Part shown: piece by piece, positions 3,652 to 5,424 of the stretch
Position numbering within the stretch: the stretch's first letter is position 1
How the letters are laid out: each line of letters begins with the position of its first letter
NCBI GenBank assembly: GCA_900553635.1
Contig: USDU01000170.1
Location: forward strand, 1-5,424
Length of the DNA stretch: 5,424 bases
DNA from: an uncultured Lachnospiraceae bacterium
Lineage (GTDB): Bacteria > Bacillota_A > Clostridia > Lachnospirales > Lachnospiraceae
Direction of reading: 5' to 3'
Program-made: the position numbers and the translations under genes
The notes under the pieces: model-generated
Seen by the model: the letters and a program-made list of their open reading frames with translations, nothing else
Databases searched by the model: none
Told to the model about the DNA's origin: nothing

Positions 3652-5424
3652 TTTCCTTCAGCTCCGTCAGATACATCCAGCGCTCCATCTTCTCATCCAG
3701 AAGGCTCTGCGTCTCTTCCTTTTCCTTCGTAAGCTCCGTTAAGCGGCTATACTGGCTGGCATGGGCAATCATTTCTTTATCCAGCTCCTCTATCTTCGCT
3801 TCCAGCGCAGCGATATCGTCCTCGATGGTATCGAATTCCTTCTGTTCCTTGTAGGTAAATTTCAGCTTCTTCTCACCCTTGTCCCAGGTGGCCTTCTTTT
3901 TTCCGCCGGGTTCGGAAGCTCCCGCTGCTTTTATGCTCTTTAATGCGCCGCCAAAATCCGTCCCTGCTGCGCCATGCTCCCGAGCCAGCGCTTCCATATA
4001 GTCGGTATAGCCGCCCTCGTACTGGCGGAAATGACCGTTGCCGTCGAAGGCGAAGATCCGATCCACCACGTTGTCCAGGAAATATCGATCGTGGGAAACG
4101 AGAATCACGATACCGATAAAGGAATTCAGGTAATCCTCCAGGATGGTCAGTGTGGGAATATCCAGTTCATTGCTGACCTCGTCCATGACCAACACGTTGG
4201 GGCCGGTCTGCAGGACGCCTAAGAGATACAGCCGCCGCTTTTCCCCGCCGGAGAGCTTGCCGATGGGCGCATACTGCATATCCGGCGTAAAAAGAAATCG
4301 CTCCAGCATCTGGGATGCCGTGATCCGACCGTCCCGGGTCGGAATGTACTCGGCGATATCCTTTACATAGTCGATGACCCGCTGATTTTCATCCATTTGG
4401 GGCAGCTCCTGGGCGAAATAGCCAAGCTTGATCGTCTCGCCCACCTCCACATCGCCGGAATCCGGCGGGATCTGCCCTGCTATCATTTTCAGCAACGTAG
4501 ACTTTCCGCAGCCATTTGGGCCAACAAACGCGATCGTCTGATTTTTCAGGAAAATATAGGTAAAATCCTCAACAATCTTTCGGCCCTCGTATTCCTTGGA
4601 TACGTGGTGCAGCTCAATGGTTTTCTTGCCCATGCGGGTTTCGACCGAATCCAGCTCCACGGTTTTATCAAAGACCGGAGCCCTTCCGGCCTTCAACGCT
4701 TCCAGCCGATCCAGTCGCGCCTGCTGCTTGGTGGTCCGGGCCCGGCAGCCTCTGGCTGCCCATTCAAGTTCCATTCTGAGAACGCTTTGCCGCTTCCGCT
4801 CCGTGGCCAGCTCCATTTCCTCCCGCTTTGCCTTCAGCTCCAGAAAGCCCGAATAGTTGGCCTGATAACTGTAGAGCTTTCCCCGGCTGATTTCCAGAAT
4901 CCGGTTGGTCACCCGGTCCAGAAAATAGCGGTCATGGGTTACCAGAATCACGGTTCCCCGGAATTTCCAAAGCCAGGCCTCCAGCCAGCGGATCATCTCC
5001 TCATCCAGATGGTTCGTGGGCTCGTCCAGAATCAGAATATCCGCCGGAAGCAGCAGGGTCCGTGCCAGGGCCACCCGCTTCTTCTGCCCGCCGGACAGCG
5101 TCTCGATTTGCGCACCCACATCCGGGATGCCTAAGGTGTTCAGCATATTTTTTGCGTCATACTCGGTGACCTCTCCGCCCGCCACATAGGACAGCGCAGT
5201 AGCCCCATCCGGAAATGTGTTCGCCTGGGACAGAAAGGCCAGCTTTACGCCATTTTGCATAATGACCTGCCCCTGATCAGCCTCCTCGGTACCTGCGATA
5301 ATCCGAAGCAGGGTCGTCTTGCCCGTGCCGTTGATGCCGATGATCCCGACCTTTTCTCCCTCCTGAATGCCGCAGGAGATATCATCGAAAATCCATTTAT
5401 CTCCATAAAGCTTGCTTACGTGCT
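3635..5424 (-). CDS. ABC-F family ATPase, Uup-like, start codon just outside the window
   Basis: A cytosolic, membrane-free protein with two ABC ATPase domains. ABC-F proteins act on ribosomes, and Uup-type members are linked to ribosome function and DNA stability. 595 codons are visible; only about ten N-terminal residues are missing. Domain 1 has Walker A GINGTGKTT (visible residues 29-37), signature LSGGQKKR, Walker B LILDEPTNHLD and VTHDRYFLD. A linker of charged helices (about 180-260) follows. Domain 2 has Walker A GPNGCGKST, signature LSGGEKRR, a deviant Walker B/D-loop VMDEVSNELD (EVSN instead of EPTN) and VSHDRYFLD. The last 90 or so residues, after a Gly/Lys-rich spacer, are a Glu/Lys-rich coiled coil like the Uup C-terminal domain. 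The stretch between Walker A and the signature in domain 1 is shorter than in many relatives. There is no transmembrane segment, so it is not a transporter. The stop (3637-3635) is inside a 22-bp repeat also found at 991-1012. It could instead be an antibiotic-resistance type ABC-F, but the C-terminal coiled coil favours Uup. Confidence 0.93.
   Translation of the reverse strand, partial: HVSKLYGDKWIFDDISCGIQEGEKVGIIGINGTGKTTLLRIIAGTEEADQGQVIMQNGVKLAFLSQANTFPDGATALSYVAGGEVTEYDAKNMLNTLGIPDVGAQIETLSGGQKKRVALARTLLLPADILILDEPTNHLDEEMIRWLEAWLWKFRGTVILVTHDRYFLDRVTNRILEISRGKLYSYQANYSGFLELKAKREEMELATERKRQSVLRMELEWAARGCRARTTKQQARLDRLEALKAGRAPVFDKTVELDSVETRMGKKTIELHHVSKEYEGRKIVEDFTYIFLKNQTIAFVGPNGCGKSTLLKMIAGQIPPDSGDVEVGETIKLGYFAQELPQMDENQRVIDYVKDIAEYIPTRDGRITASQMLERFLFTPDMQYAPIGKLSGGEKRRLYLLGVLQTGPNVLVMDEVSNELDIPTLTILEDYLNSFIGIVILVSHDRYFLDNVVDRIFAFDGNGHFRQYEGGYTDYMEALAREHGAAGTDFGGALKSIKAAGASEPGGKKKATWDKGEKKLKFTYKEQKEFDTIEDDIAALEAKIEELDKEMIAHASQYSRLTELTKEKEETQSLLDEKMERWMYLTELKEKIDAQ

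Noticed and set aside
4397..5134. 245-codon open frame on the plus strand
   Set aside because: It is antisense to the ABC-F gene, where both ATPase domains are plainly encoded on the minus strand. Long antisense frames are common in such GC-richer genes.
1..5424. CRISPR array, tRNA or rRNA genes
   Set aside because: I saw no regularly spaced repeats, no tRNA-like cloverleaf with a T-loop sequence and no rRNA-like stretch.

Overview
The window looks like a chromosomal segment from a gut-type anaerobic Firmicute, most likely a Lachnospiraceae or Blautia-like member of the Clostridia. This rests on protein style: an M18 peptidase beginning MDSLTYKRTNVY, a clostridial CooC-type ATPase, a TetR regulator with a KEDRRTRYTRQVIKEAF-type N-terminus and a Uup-like ABC-F protein. 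Strong AGGAGG-type ribosome sites and AT-rich intergenic DNA agree. The assignment is inference; no marker gene is present.

Layout. Bases 1-889 (minus strand) hold the first 296 codons of an M18 aspartyl aminopeptidase that runs off the left edge. Bases 890-1085 are intergenic. They hold a 12-bp palindrome, a possible extended -10 promoter for the peptidase, a copy of a 22-bp repeat and a strong intrinsic terminator for the operon to the right. Bases 1086-2745 (minus strand) are a compact operon read from right to left: an intact CooC-type nickel-insertion ATPase, a doubtful 33-codon ORF, a 66-residue zinc-ribbon protein, and a second CooC-like ATPase gene that is broken. Bases 2746-2987 are a divergent control region with a shared -10 element and a perfect 12+12 inverted repeat. 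Bases 2988-3578 (plus strand) encode a TetR-family regulator. Bases 3635-5424 (minus strand) encode nearly all of a two-domain ABC-F ATPase whose first few codons lie beyond the right edge.

How the genes fit together. The divergent tetR and cooC operon share one control region, so the TetR protein probably regulates the operon and itself. The ATPases and the zinc-ribbon protein look like a metallocofactor (nickel or CO-dehydrogenase type) maturation module, but no CO dehydrogenase or acetyl-CoA synthase gene is in view. The peptidase and ABC-F genes are ordinary housekeeping genes on either side.

Two observations stand out. First, the second ATPase gene keeps its start, its coupled ribosome site and the first half of its P-loop (MKISVCGKGGS), then jumps in another frame to the middle of the protein (WKLSDIP). 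A 7-base sequence at the junction fits both sides, which points to an internal deletion between short direct repeats. Second, the tetR-cooC module is bracketed by two directly repeated 22-bp sequences (20 of 22 identical). One of them is the end of the ABC-F gene, including its stop codon. This suggests that the module was inserted at, or can be lost from, the 3' end of that gene.
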